A stretch of 64,000 bases of DNA from Streptomyces sp. NBC_01439 (GTDB taxonomy: Bacteria; Actinomycetota; Actinomycetes; Streptomycetales; Streptomycetaceae). A program made the position numbers and the translations under genes. This document shows positions 27,016 through 34,936 of this stretch, piece after piece. The notes under the pieces were generated by a model. The model worked only from the letters and a program-made list of their open reading frames with translations, was not told the origin of the DNA and made no database searches. Positions within the stretch are counted from its first letter, which is position 1. Each line of letters begins with the position of its first letter. Where the stretch lies: NCBI RefSeq assembly GCF_036227605.1, contig NZ_CP109487.1, forward strand, positions 2,981,001-3,045,000, given 5' to 3'.

Positions 27016-28457
27016 TAGGGCTTGGTCAGGTTGGGGCTGGTGTTGCGTGTCCTAAGGGCTCGGTGAGTCGTTCAAGACGTGTGACGCCGGAGGAAATTGC
27101 AGCTGTACGTGGCGAGTTGGAGGACTTCGCGGCGGAGGTTTTCGAGCCGTTCGCGCGTAAGGATCAGCGTCGGTGGGGGCGGGTTTACCTGCGGGGCCTG
27201 CTCACGGACGGGCAGCGCAAGTCGGTCGAGCCGATGGCCGCCCGGCTGGGCGAGGACGGGAACCGTCAGGCCCTGGCCCACTTCATCACCACCAGCCCGT
27301 GGGACCCCGCGCATGTGCGGGCCCGGCTGGCCTGGAGCATGGAGAAGGCGATCCGGCCCACCGTGCTGATCTTCGATGACACCGGCTTCCTCAAGGACGG
27401 CAATGCCTCGGCGTGTGTCTCGCGGCAGTACACCGGCACTGCGGGCAAGGTCACCAACTGCCAGGTGGGCGTCTCCCTGCACCTGGCCTCGGACCACGCC
27501 TCGGTGGCGGTCAACTGGCGGCTGTTCCAGCCCGAGGCCTGGGACCCCGCCTCGCCGAAGGCGGACCCGGCCAAGGTCGCCCGCCGCACCGCCTGCGGCA
27601 TTCCCGACGACACCGGGCATGTGGAGAAATGGCAGCTGGCCCTGGACATGCTGGATGAGACCCGCTCGTGGGGCATCGAGGTGCCGCTGGCCGTCGCGGA
27701 CGCCGGATACGGAGACGCGGCGGCATTCCGGCACGGCCTGCAGGCCCGCGGCCTCAACTACATGGTGGGGATCTCCACCACCCTCTCGGCCCAGCCCGGC
27801 GAAGCCGTGCCGGTGACCGAGCCCTACTCCGGGAACGGACGGCCACCCGTGGCGAAGTACCCGGACAAGCCGCAGTCGGTGAAACAGCTGGTCATCGCGG
27901 CCGGCCGGAAGACGGCGAAGCCAGTGCAATGGCGTGAGGGCTCCCGGCCCGGCACCGGCCGCAGCGGCTTCAAGCGGATGTACTCGCGGTTCGTGGCCTT
28001 GCGGATCCGGCCTGCCGGTCGCGAGGTCCGCCACACGGTCGAGGGCCCGGAACTGCCCGCATGCTGGCTGCTGGCCGAGTGGCCGGCCGACCAGGGCGAA
28101 CCCGTTCAGTTCTGGCTCTCCGACCTGCCCGCCGACACCCCGCTGACCACCCTGGTCCGCCTGGCCAAGCTCCGCTGGCGCATCGAGCACGACTACCGCG
28201 AGATGAAACAGGCCCTGGGACTTGCCCACTTCGAGGGACGCACCTGGAACGGATGGCACCACCACGTCACCCTCGTATCCGTCGCCCACGCCTTCTGCAC
28301 CCTGCAACGACTGGCCAGAGCCCCAAAAGACATGGCGCCGGCCTGAGCCTCTACCAAGTCGTCCGCGAGCTACAAACCCTCCTCGCGACATGGACCGGCG
28401 CATGCCCCACCTGCCACCGCGGCATACCCACACCAACCCCAACCTGACCAAGCCCTA
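27016..28457 (+). mobile_element. IS701-family insertion sequence
   Basis: A 1442-bp element flanked by CTAG on both sides (27012-27015 and 28458-28461), the 4-bp target duplication of IS701-type elements. The terminal inverted repeats begin TAGGGCTTGGTCAGGTTGGG at each end and continue with one mismatch for about 28 bp. It contains one transposase gene. It is inserted between the zinc-ribbon gene and the MITE at 28462. Confidence 0.93.
27063..28346 (+). CDS. IS701 family DDE transposase (C-terminus in -1 frame)
   Basis: A 427-residue DDE transposase. The catalytic residues are recognisable: Asp in LIFDDTGFLKDG, Asp in VADAGYGD, and Glu in RWRIEHDYREMKQALGL. The GTG start at 27063 has AAGGG just upstream; GTG at 27081 is an alternative. 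The zero frame stops at 28346 after RLARAPKDMAPA, but the usual family ending (SLYQVVRELQTLLATW, then a C-x2-C pair in ACPTCHRG) continues in the -1 frame to 28447. The frames meet at C-CCA-AAA (28322-28328), a classic -1 slippery heptamer. Either the gene suffered a 1-base indel or the full protein is made by frameshifting. Confidence 0.88.
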   Translation: MSRSRRVTPEEIAAVRGELEDFAAEVFEPFARKDQRRWGRVYLRGLLTDGQRKSVEPMAARLGEDGNRQALAHFITTSPWDPAHVRARLAWSMEKAIRPTVLIFDDTGFLKDGNASACVSRQYTGTAGKVTNCQVGVSLHLASDHASVAVNWRLFQPEAWDPASPKADPAKVARRTACGIPDDTGHVEKWQLALDMLDETRSWGIEVPLAVADAGYGDAAAFRHGLQARGLNYMVGISTTLSAQPGEAVPVTEPYSGNGRPPVAKYPDKPQSVKQLVIAAGRKTAKPVQWREGSRPGTGRSGFKRMYSRFVALRIRPAGREVRHTVEGPELPACWLLAEWPADQGEPVQFWLSDLPADTPLTTLVRLAKLRWRIEHDYREMKQALGLAHFEGRTWNGWHHHVTLVSVAHAFCTLQRLARAPKDMAPA

Positions 28458-28461
28458 CTAG

Positions 28462-28618
28462 TGCTGTGGCCGGAAAGGTTTGCCGGTTCGCGGCGTTCGG
28501 TGCGGTACATCGCAAGGCGGAAGGCCGCGGCTCGTACTGGACGTACTTGCGCGGTCCGACAACGCGGCGAGGTGCCGTACCGGGCGTCGTGAGCCGGTGA
28601 ACCTTTCCGGCCACAGCA
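28462..28618. mobile_element. MITE-like element, 157 bp
   Basis: A non-coding element with terminal inverted repeats GTGCTGTGGCCGGAAAGGTT at both ends, continuing with mismatches to about 33 bp. It is bounded by CTAG at 28458-28461 and again at 28619-28622. The left CTAG is shared with the IS701 element. The repeats differ from those of that IS, so another transposase would have moved it. The internal part is GC-rich without an open frame of interest. Confidence 0.8.
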
Positions 28619-29968
28619 CTAGAGGGGACCGAGGTCACCGTGGAGGACGGTCCGGGTGATCGGGGGCCGATCCCGGAGGGCGAGGATCTCGTTGGCGAGG
28701 TCCACGACGGGGAGCGGGTCCTGGTCGCGGTGCACCTCGATGGAGGCCGCCTCGAGGCTGCGCGGTACGGCTCCGGCATCGAGCAGGACGCGCCAGTCCT
28801 GCGGGCCCAGTTCGAGGAACTCCAGTGCGGTCAGTCGGGCGATCTCCAGCGGGTCGGCGAGCGTGCCCGGGGAGGCGGTGAGGGTCCGTAGCCGGGGCAG
28901 TCCCATGACGGGGACGAGGCTCAGCGGTGCGCCCTGCCATCCGCCGGTGGACAGCACCTCCAGGCGCGGGTCGACGACGGCACGGGGGTCCGTCAGGCCC
29001 GCGAGGTCGGTCCGGGCGCCGGGCCGAGGTCGGTCCCCCGGGCGGTCGCGGCGCCCTTCCCCGCGTCCGTTGACCACCAGGTCGGTGAGGGAGTCGGCGA
29101 GCAGTTCACCGCCGATGACCTGCTCGTGGTCGATCAGCACGATCTGTCCGAGGGCGCCCCGCGGGCCCGGCGTCAGATCGACCGCGATCGGGTCGCCTCC
29201 GCCGCCGACCGCGAAGACGATCCAGCCCGGGGAACCGACCAGGCCCTGTACGGCGGCGCCGGGCGGTGTGTCGACGACCTGCATCGCCGCGGACCGCCAG
29301 TCGCACGGACGGGTGGGGGCGCGGGCGACGTACAAGCGCTCCAAGGGGAGGAGTTCGCAGTCGACCGCCCCATCGAGGTGTTCGGCGGCCCCGTCGACGT
29401 CGCCGCGGCCCCTGCGCCCCGCCGCGGTCACCCGGTGGAGCACCTTGAGCTCGTCGGGCAGCGTGACGCCCAGTCGTTCCTCCGCGGCGGCGATCTCCGC
29501 CTCCGTAGCCCCCCGGGCGCCGGGCACCTGCGCGCGGAGCGTGCGTTCCAGCAAGGCCGGATCCGCCGACGGCGACGGTGCCGCCCCGGGGGTCGGATCG
29601 GGGAGGCGGCGCCAGGGTTCGGCGAGCGCCCCCTCGACCAGGAGGAGCGCCCCCGGGTGCACGGTGGCGAATCCGGGCTCCACGGCGGGTCCGGGATCGA
29701 TCAGGTGGAGCGCGGTCGCCCCGGTCGGCGAGACCTCCGCCTTGAAGCAGACGTCGCGGGCTTCCGCGTCCGCGAGCGCGCGCAGCACCCGCTCCACCGC
29801 GTCGAGCTCGGCCCGGCTCGCCCGTCCGCGCCGCGGACGTCGAGGGGCCCGTACCCAACCGCGCCGGCCGATCCGTCCCGCCAGGTGGCCGTCCGGGGCC
29901 GCAGGTGTCCGCACACCGTCGGCGCGCAGGATCCGCAGCAGCGGCTCCCAGGTCGCGAAGTCGTGCAT
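28619..29968 (-). CDS. SMI1/KNR4 (SUKH) family protein
   Basis: A 449-residue protein with a SUKH-type domain in the middle (EIAAAEERLGVTLPDELKVLHRVTAAG at ~165-192, followed by LLPLERLYVARA and GDPIAVDLTPGP). SUKH proteins include immunity proteins against contact-dependent toxins, but no toxin gene is adjacent and the flanking ~150-residue extensions suggest a different role. The stop codon TAG is formed by the CTAG target site at the end of the MITE, so the insertion sits exactly on the 3' end and may have set or slightly altered the C-terminus. ATG chosen at MHDFATWEPLL, a typical start of these proteins. Confidence 0.8.
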   Translation of the reverse strand: MHDFATWEPLLRILRADGVRTPAAPDGHLAGRIGRRGWVRAPRRPRRGRASRAELDAVERVLRALADAEARDVCFKAEVSPTGATALHLIDPGPAVEPGFATVHPGALLLVEGALAEPWRRLPDPTPGAAPSPSADPALLERTLRAQVPGARGATEAEIAAAEERLGVTLPDELKVLHRVTAAGRRGRGDVDGAAEHLDGAVDCELLPLERLYVARAPTRPCDWRSAAMQVVDTPPGAAVQGLVGSPGWIVFAVGGGGDPIAVDLTPGPRGALGQIVLIDHEQVIGGELLADSLTDLVVNGRGEGRRDRPGDRPRPGARTDLAGLTDPRAVVDPRLEVLSTGGWQGAPLSLVPVMGLPRLRTLTASPGTLADPLEIARLTALEFLELGPQDWRVLLDAGAVPRSLEAASIEVHRDQDPLPVVDLANEILALRDRPPITRTVLHGDLGPL

Positions 29969-30074
29969 CGCGGGCAAGAACGGCCTCCGGTCGAGTGCGG
30001 CGGCCGGTCGTCCGCCACCCCCGCCGGCCCTGCACACACCCTACGCAGCACCACCGACACCCGCCCCGGTCAGG

Positions 30075-30542
30075 TCACTTGGCCGCCAGGACCGCCTTGA
30101 TCATCGAGACGGTGCTGACCAGTTTGGGGAGGCCTTCCGTCTGGACCGCCCTGATGCCCCGGGAGACCTGGCTCCCGTCCTTCTTCGCGGCCCCGTCGGC
30201 GCATTCTGCCGCCCCCCGCCGGAACCCGCCGAGGGCCTCCTTCCAGTGCCGCTGGGCGGCTTCGTCCGGGATCGGGTCGAGCTTCTCGGCCTTGGCGGTC
30301 TGGGCCAGCAGGTCCTGGCAGGCGGGTCCTTGGACGTCGATCGTGCGCATGCTCACCTCGTTGACCCGGCCGGCGTCCTCGGTCAGCTTCCTGATCTGCT
30401 CCTCGCCCCCCGAGCCGTACCACTCCTCCAGCCGCTCGGCCGGGGTCTGGGAACAGCCTCCGAGCAACAGCACGACCGCTGCGACGGTGGCGGTGGCGGT
30501 GGCACGGGTCGTCGCTGCGGGGACGCGCACGCGGAATCTCAT
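30075..30542 (-). CDS. lipoprotein of unknown function
   Basis: A 155-residue protein with a lipoprotein signal peptide: basic start, hydrophobic core ATVAAVVLLLGGC with the lipobox Cys at ~30. The mature part is helical and charged with two further Cys (GPACQDLL and AAECADGA) that could form a disulfide. No family recognised. AGG-rich sequence precedes the ATG. It is followed after ~100 bp by the SUKH gene on the same strand. Confidence 0.75.
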   Translation of the reverse strand: MRFRVRVPAATTRATATATVAAVVLLLGGCSQTPAERLEEWYGSGGEEQIRKLTEDAGRVNEVSMRTIDVQGPACQDLLAQTAKAEKLDPIPDEAAQRHWKEALGGFRRGAAECADGAAKKDGSQVSRGIRAVQTEGLPKLVSTVSMIKAVLAAK

Positions 30543-30636
30543 GGAACCTGGAACCCCCCCTGGATCGGTCCGACCGATGCTGCCAGGGGCGCTCGGGGCC
30601 CGTGCCCCTCGTGATGGTTTCGTGACGGGTCGTCGG

Positions 30637-31260
30637 TCAGAGGGAGATCGCCGTCCCGAGGGACTCGGCGGCCAGGAACTTCGGCGCGCCCTCCTCGTAG
30701 AAGACGTCGAGGGCCGTGACCGTGAATCCGGCCGCCGCCAGCAGGTCCGGGGCGGATCGGGTGAGGTGGCAGCCGCCCAGGAGCCGCATGTTCAGCGGTT
30801 CGAGCCGTCGCTGCATGCGGCGCACGCGCCAATCGCCTTCCGGGGCGAGCCCGTGTTCGACGAAGTGCAGGGTTCCGCCCCGCTTGAGCACGCGGCGCAG
30901 CTCGCGCAGGGCGGCCACGGCGTCCGGGATGGTGCACAGCGTCCAGGTGGACAGCGCGGAGTCGAAGCCACCGTCCTCGAAGGGCAGCGACTGGCCGTCC
31001 AGGCCGGCCCGCCGGACCGGGACGCGGGCGCCGCGCACGCGCTCCGCGGCCAGCCGCCACGCGACGTCGGACGGCTCGACCGCCGACACGCCCGTGACGC
31101 CCTGCGGGTAGAAGGGGGCGTTGTGCCCCGCGCCGAAGCCGATCTCGACGACCTCGCCCGCCAGCCCCGCGCAGACCCGGCGTCGCAGCGGCCGGGCCAT
31201 CTTGGCCCCGCAGGCGACGTTGAGGATCCGCGGCACTGCCTGCTCTGCGTAGAACCCCAT
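30637..31260 (-). CDS. class I SAM-dependent methyltransferase
   Basis: A 207-residue methyltransferase of the UbiE/Coq5-like group. The sequence starts MGFYAEQAVPRILNVACG, then motif I EVVEIGFGAGHNAPFYP, the acidic strand-2 residue in VSAVEPSD, motif II in FDSALSTWTLCTIPD and motif III in LKRGGTLHFVEHG. Related proteins act on phospholipids or quinones; the substrate is unknown. GGAGG stands five bases before the ATG. Divergent from the Clp-N gene. Confidence 0.88.
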   Translation of the reverse strand: MGFYAEQAVPRILNVACGAKMARPLRRRVCAGLAGEVVEIGFGAGHNAPFYPQGVTGVSAVEPSDVAWRLAAERVRGARVPVRRAGLDGQSLPFEDGGFDSALSTWTLCTIPDAVAALRELRRVLKRGGTLHFVEHGLAPEGDWRVRRMQRRLEPLNMRLLGGCHLTRSAPDLLAAAGFTVTALDVFYEEGAPKFLAAESLGTAISL

Positions 31261-31336
31261 GGCGGCCTCCGCGTCTCGCGCTTCCTCCTCAGGATGACAC
31301 CGCGGCCCCGCGCCCACGAACACCCCACGCGGGTGA

Positions 31337-31378
31337 CAACCTGAGGTTGACACTCATCGAGGTGTCAACCTAGGGTTG
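31337..31378 (+). promoter_or_regulatory. promoter with twin CAACC-N3-GGTTG operators, leaderless
   Basis: TTGACA at 31347-31352, an 18-base spacer and TAGGGT at 31371-31376, with the ATG starting eight bases later: a strong leaderless promoter. Two palindromes CAACC-N3-GGTTG cover it, at 31337-31349 (over the -35) and 31366-31378 (over the -10), with centres 29 bp apart, near three helical turns. The layout suggests a dimeric repressor or a MerR-type regulator. Confidence 0.75.
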
Positions 31379-31383
31379 CACCT

Positions 31384-32139
31384 ATGACGAACCCTTCGGT
31401 GGAACCCGTTCGCATGACCAATCCGGTACGCCTCGACGACCTGATCGAGGCCATCAACAAGGTCCACACGGACCCCCTGGAGCAGCTCAGCGACGCCGTC
31501 GTCGCAGCAGAGGCCCTCGGGGACGTCGCGGACCACCTCATCGGCCACTTCGTCGACCAGGCCCGCCGCTCCGGCGCCTCCTGGACCGACATCGGCCGCA
31601 GCATGGGCGTCACCCGCCAGGCGGCCCAGAAGCGCTTCGTCCCCAAGGCGGACAAGGAGGGCGCGGGTGGCATGGACCCGAGCGCCGGCTTCGGCCGCTT
31701 CACCCCCCGCGCCCGCAACGTCGTCATGACCGCCCAGAACGAGGCCCGCGCCGCCGGCAACACCGAGATCCGAACCGAGCACCTGGTCCTGGGCCTCCTC
31801 GCCGAGTTCGAGGGCCTCGCCGGGTACGCCCTGAGCGCCCAGGGGGTCTCGGCGGACGAGGTGCGCGCCGCCGTGACCGCCCTGCTGCCCCCGGCCCAGC
31901 CGGAGGTCCCCGACCTGATCCCCTTCGACGCGTCCGCGAAGAAGGCCCTCGAACTCACCTTCCGCGAAGCCCTCCGCATGGGCCACGACTTCGTCGGCAC
32001 GGAGCACGTCCTGCTCGCGCTCCTGGAGCTGGAGAACGGCGAGGGCCCGCTGAGCGGTCTCGGACTCGACAAGGCCGCCGTCGAGACGACCGTCAGCGAA
32101 GCCTTGGCAGTCGTACGCGTCGACGCCGACGGGCAGTAG
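31384..32139 (+). CDS. Clp N-terminal domain protein with HTH
   Basis: A 251-residue protein. Residues ~20-85 contain an HTH of the type ASWTDIGRSMGVTRQAAQKRF; residues ~95-245 are the two repeats of the Clp N domain (FTPRARNVVMTAQNEARAAG ... TEHLVLGLLAEFEG and KALELTFREALRMGHDFVGT EHVLLALL). There is no ATPase domain, so it is not a chaperone by itself. It may act as an adaptor or as a regulator sensing Clp substrates. The promoter carries twin palindromes and looks leaderless, and the HTH makes autoregulation plausible. Its 3' end overlaps the convergent AI-2E gene by 47 bp. Confidence 0.9.
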   Translation: MTNPSVEPVRMTNPVRLDDLIEAINKVHTDPLEQLSDAVVAAEALGDVADHLIGHFVDQARRSGASWTDIGRSMGVTRQAAQKRFVPKADKEGAGGMDPSAGFGRFTPRARNVVMTAQNEARAAGNTEIRTEHLVLGLLAEFEGLAGYALSAQGVSADEVRAAVTALLPPAQPEVPDLIPFDASAKKALELTFREALRMGHDFVGTEHVLLALLELENGEGPLSGLGLDKAAVETTVSEALAVVRVDADGQ

Positions 32140-33340
32140 AGGACTCCGCGTCCCGCGTCAGTTCGTAGCGCTTGACGTACGCACCGAGGAAGGACTGCAG
32201 GGTGGCGACGGCCGGGATCGCGATGAGCGCCCCGACCGCGCCCAGCAGGGCGGTGCCCGCGATGACCGATCCGAAGGCCACCGCCGGATGGATGTCCACG
32301 GTCTTCGAGGTCAGCTTCGGCTGCAGGACGTAGTTCTCGAACTGCTGGTAGATCACCACGAAGCCGAGTACGTACAGCGCGTACCAGGGGTCCACGGTGA
32401 AGGCGAGCAGGACCGGCAGCGCGCCCGCGAGATAGGTGCCGATGGTGGGGACGAACTGCGAGACCAGTCCCACCCACACGGCGAGCGCGGGCGCGTACGG
32501 CACCCCGAGGACCGCCAGCACGATGTAGGTCGCGACACCGGAGATCAGGGCCATCAGCCCGCGCGAGTAGAGGTACCCGCCCGTCTTGGCGACGGCGATC
32601 TCCCAGGCGCGCAGCACCTCGGCCTGCTTCGCGGGCGGCAGTACGGAGCACAGCGCGCGCCGCAGCCGCGGTCCGTCGGCGGCGAAGTAGAAGGAGAACA
32701 GTCCGATCGTCAGCAGCTTGAAGAGTCCGCCGAGCACGGTGGCGGAGACGTCGAGCACTCCGGACGCGCTGTTCTGCACGTACTTGCGCAGCCAGTCGGA
32801 GCGCAGCACGCTCTCCTGGATCTCCAGCCGGGACAGTTCGGTGTGGAAGGTGGAGTTGATCGCTTTGATCACCGAGTCGAGATAGCCCGGGAAGCCCTCG
32901 ACCATGGCGACGATCTGCCCGGCGAGCAGCGAGCCGAGCAGGGCGAGGAAGCCCGCGGTCACGATGAGCACCGCGAGGAACACCACGAAGGTGGCGAGCC
33001 CGCGGCGCATGCCGCCGGCCGCCATCCTGGCCACCGCCGGTTCGATCGCGAGCGCGAGGAAGAACGCGATCAGGATGTTGACGAGGAGGCCTATCAGCTG
33101 GTGGAAGGCCCAGCTACCGAGCTGGAAACAGGCCACGAGGGCCAGTACGAGGACCACGGCGCGCGGCAGCCAGCGCGGCATGCGCGCATCGTCCGCGGCG
33201 GGGGCCGCACCGGACGGGGGCGACCCGGGCGGACCCGGCCGACCCGGCTGATCCGGCGTTTTCGGCTCCTCCGCCTCCACCGGCGGTGTCACCCCCCGCG
33301 CCTCGGCGGACTGATCGGTCGTTTCTTCGCTGGCTGCCAC
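32093..33340 (-). CDS. AI-2E family transporter
   Basis: A 415-residue membrane protein of the AI-2E/PerM superfamily with about eight helices. After a Pro/Gly/Glu-rich cytoplasmic N-terminus come two helices (VVLVLALVACFQLGSWAF, LIGLLVNILIAFFLALAIEP), the typical ~150-residue central region, and the C-terminal core with PTIGTYLAGALPVLLAF and YQQFENYVLQPKL. These are secondary exporters, in some members Na+/H+ antiporters; the substrate is unknown. GTG start inferred at VAASEETTD. Confidence 0.9.
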   Translation of the reverse strand: MAASEETTDQSAEARGVTPPVEAEEPKTPDQPGRPGPPGSPPSGAAPAADDARMPRWLPRAVVLVLALVACFQLGSWAFHQLIGLLVNILIAFFLALAIEPAVARMAAGGMRRGLATFVVFLAVLIVTAGFLALLGSLLAGQIVAMVEGFPGYLDSVIKAINSTFHTELSRLEIQESVLRSDWLRKYVQNSASGVLDVSATVLGGLFKLLTIGLFSFYFAADGPRLRRALCSVLPPAKQAEVLRAWEIAVAKTGGYLYSRGLMALISGVATYIVLAVLGVPYAPALAVWVGLVSQFVPTIGTYLAGALPVLLAFTVDPWYALYVLGFVVIYQQFENYVLQPKLTSKTVDIHPAVAFGSVIAGTALLGAVGALIAIPAVATLQSFLGAYVKRYELTRDAESSTARRRRRVRLPRLR

Positions 33341-33390
33341 GGCGCCAAGTCTGTCCCACCCGCGCCCGCCCTCGCGAAACAGCGCGCTGG

Positions 33391-33585
33391 TCAGCGCAGC
33401 GACGCCGGTACGTCCATCGCCGAACACACCGCGCGCCACACGTCCTTGGTCTCCCAGCCCGCATCCAGCGCCTGGTGGACGGTGCGCCCGCCCAGCTCCG
33501 TCATGACGTGGTCCCGCGCGAAGGAGTCCGCATAGCCCGCGCCGAAGTGCTCCGCCATCCGTTCCCAGAAAATCGTCAACCGCAT
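33391..33585 (-). CDS. DUF3046 protein
   Basis: A 64-residue protein that is almost entirely the DUF3046 domain (MRLTIFWERMAEHFGAGYAD to the end, with RDHVMTELGGRTVHQALDAG). It is restricted to actinobacteria and typically encoded in the recA-recX region, as here. Function unknown. The longer frame upstream reads through an unrelated gene region; this ATG gives the family's standard start. Confidence 0.9.
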   Translation of the reverse strand: MRLTIFWERMAEHFGAGYADSFARDHVMTELGGRTVHQALDAGWETKDVWRAVCSAMDVPASLR

Positions 33586-33666
33586 GCCCCCAGTATCCCG
33601 CCCCGGGAGAGTGCACCGCCCGCGTTCGGCCCTCCCCGCCGCACCGCTGCGTCCTACGTTGCACGC

Positions 33667-34659
33667 ATGCCCGGAGACGAAGCTTCCCCGCAGACCCCCC
33701 AGAACCCTCAGCCCTCTCAGCCCCCGCAGACCCCGCTGGCCCGCGCCGAAGGGTTCATCTGGCTCACGGCCCGCGTGCTGGAGCAGCGGCGGTTCGCGTT
33801 CCACTTCCTCGGCGGGGACGCCGACCCGGTGGACACGGCCCTCGGTTCGTACCTCAACGCGGACGGAGGATACGGTCACGCACTCGATCCGGATCTTCGC
33901 GGTCCGCTCAGCCAACCCCTACACACCGCGCACGCGCTGCGCGTGCTCGACAGCCTGGGCCGCTGCGCCGGGCAGCGCGTCGAGCGGCTCTGCCGCCACC
34001 TGACCGGGGTCTCCACCGCGGACGGCGCGCTTCCGGTGGTCTTCCCGGCCCCCCGCGACTATCCGGCGGCCCCCTACCACCCCCTGCACGACGACCCGCC
34101 GGGCGAGCTGCTGACCACGGGCCCGGTCGTCGGCGTACTGCACCGCAACCGGGTCTGGCACGCCTGGCTCTTCCGGGCCACGGACTTCTGCTGGGACCGG
34201 GTCGAGAACCTGCACCACTCGCACCCGTACGAGATCCAGAGCGCGGTGGCCTTCCTCGACGGCATCCCCGACCGGGCGCGCGCGGCGGCGGCCGCGGACC
34301 GGCTGGGGCGGCTGGTGCGCGAGCAGCGGCTCGTGGTGCTCGATCCGGTGCGGCGGGCGGAGTACCCGGAAGCCCCCGGCTACGCGCCGGGCGAGCGGCT
34401 GTACCCGCACGACTTCGCCCGGCGGCCGGAGTCGCTGGCCCGCGGCTGGTTCACCGATGCGGAGCTGCGCCGCTCACTGGACTTCCTGGCCTCCGAGCAG
34501 CAGCCGGACGGCGGCTGGCCGGTGCGCCGGCGGGCGTGGGCGCCCGGGAGTTCGCTGGAGCGGCGGCCGATCGCCACCCTGGAGGCCCTGCTCACCCTGC
34601 GTGCGTACGGGCGCCTGCCCGCCAAGGTCAGCCCCCCAGGGCCCGTACCCCCGCGGTGA
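33667..34659 (+). CDS. conserved protein, possible alpha/alpha-toroid (terpene cyclase-like) fold
   Basis: A 330-residue soluble protein. Segments such as YLNADGGYGHALDPDLRG near 65 and FLASEQQPDGGWPVRRRAW near 275 are QW-like repeats (P-D-G-G-W) seen in prenyltransferases and squalene cyclases. There is no DxDD motif, so it is not an obvious cyclase. Family relatives are common in Streptomyces without a known function. Start ATG with a Pro/Gln/Ser-rich first 25 residues. Divergent from DUF3046 and converges with azlD (32-bp overlap). Confidence 0.7.
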   Translation: MPGDEASPQTPQNPQPSQPPQTPLARAEGFIWLTARVLEQRRFAFHFLGGDADPVDTALGSYLNADGGYGHALDPDLRGPLSQPLHTAHALRVLDSLGRCAGQRVERLCRHLTGVSTADGALPVVFPAPRDYPAAPYHPLHDDPPGELLTTGPVVGVLHRNRVWHAWLFRATDFCWDRVENLHHSHPYEIQSAVAFLDGIPDRARAAAAADRLGRLVREQRLVVLDPVRRAEYPEAPGYAPGERLYPHDFARRPESLARGWFTDAELRRSLDFLASEQQPDGGWPVRRRAWAPGSSLERRPIATLEALLTLRAYGRLPAKVSPPGPVPPR

Positions 34660-34936
34660 CGACGACGGCGGCCGCGACCACGACCAGGAACGGGGCCCGC
34701 AGCAGCAGCGCCAGCCCGGCGGCCGCGAGTCCGGCGGCGCGGGCGTCGACGACGAGGGCGGACCCGGTGCTGAAGGTCTGTTGGGCGGTGAGGGCGGCGA
34801 GCAGGGCGACCGGCAACAGTGCGGCCAGGCGGCGCACGAGCGGCCGTTCCAGGGCCCCGGCGGGGACGAGCAGCCCGGCGAGCTTGACGGCGTAGCAGCC
34901 GACGACCGTGAGGCCGATGGCGATCCAGACGTTCAC
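34628..34936 (-). CDS. azlD: AzlD family branched-chain amino acid exporter small subunit
   Basis: A 102-residue protein with three or four helices (IAIGLTVVGCYAVKLAGLLV, LLPVALLAALTAQQTF, LVVVAAAVVVTAGV). It pairs with AzlC to export branched-chain amino acids or analogues. The GTG start overlaps the azlC stop (GTGA), and gives the usual family length. Confidence 0.88.
   Translation of the reverse strand: MNVWIAIGLTVVGCYAVKLAGLLVPAGALERPLVRRLAALLPVALLAALTAQQTFSTGSALVVDARAAGLAAAGLALLLRAPFLVVVAAAVVVTAGVRALGG

Noticed and set aside
27072..28451. 459-codon minus-strand frame opposite the transposase
   Set aside because: Shadow frame; the plus-strand transposase has the DDE residues and matches IS boundaries.
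28619..29968. SUKH protein as an immunity protein of a toxin system
   Set aside because: No toxin or secretion gene is adjacent, and the protein is much longer than typical immunity proteins.
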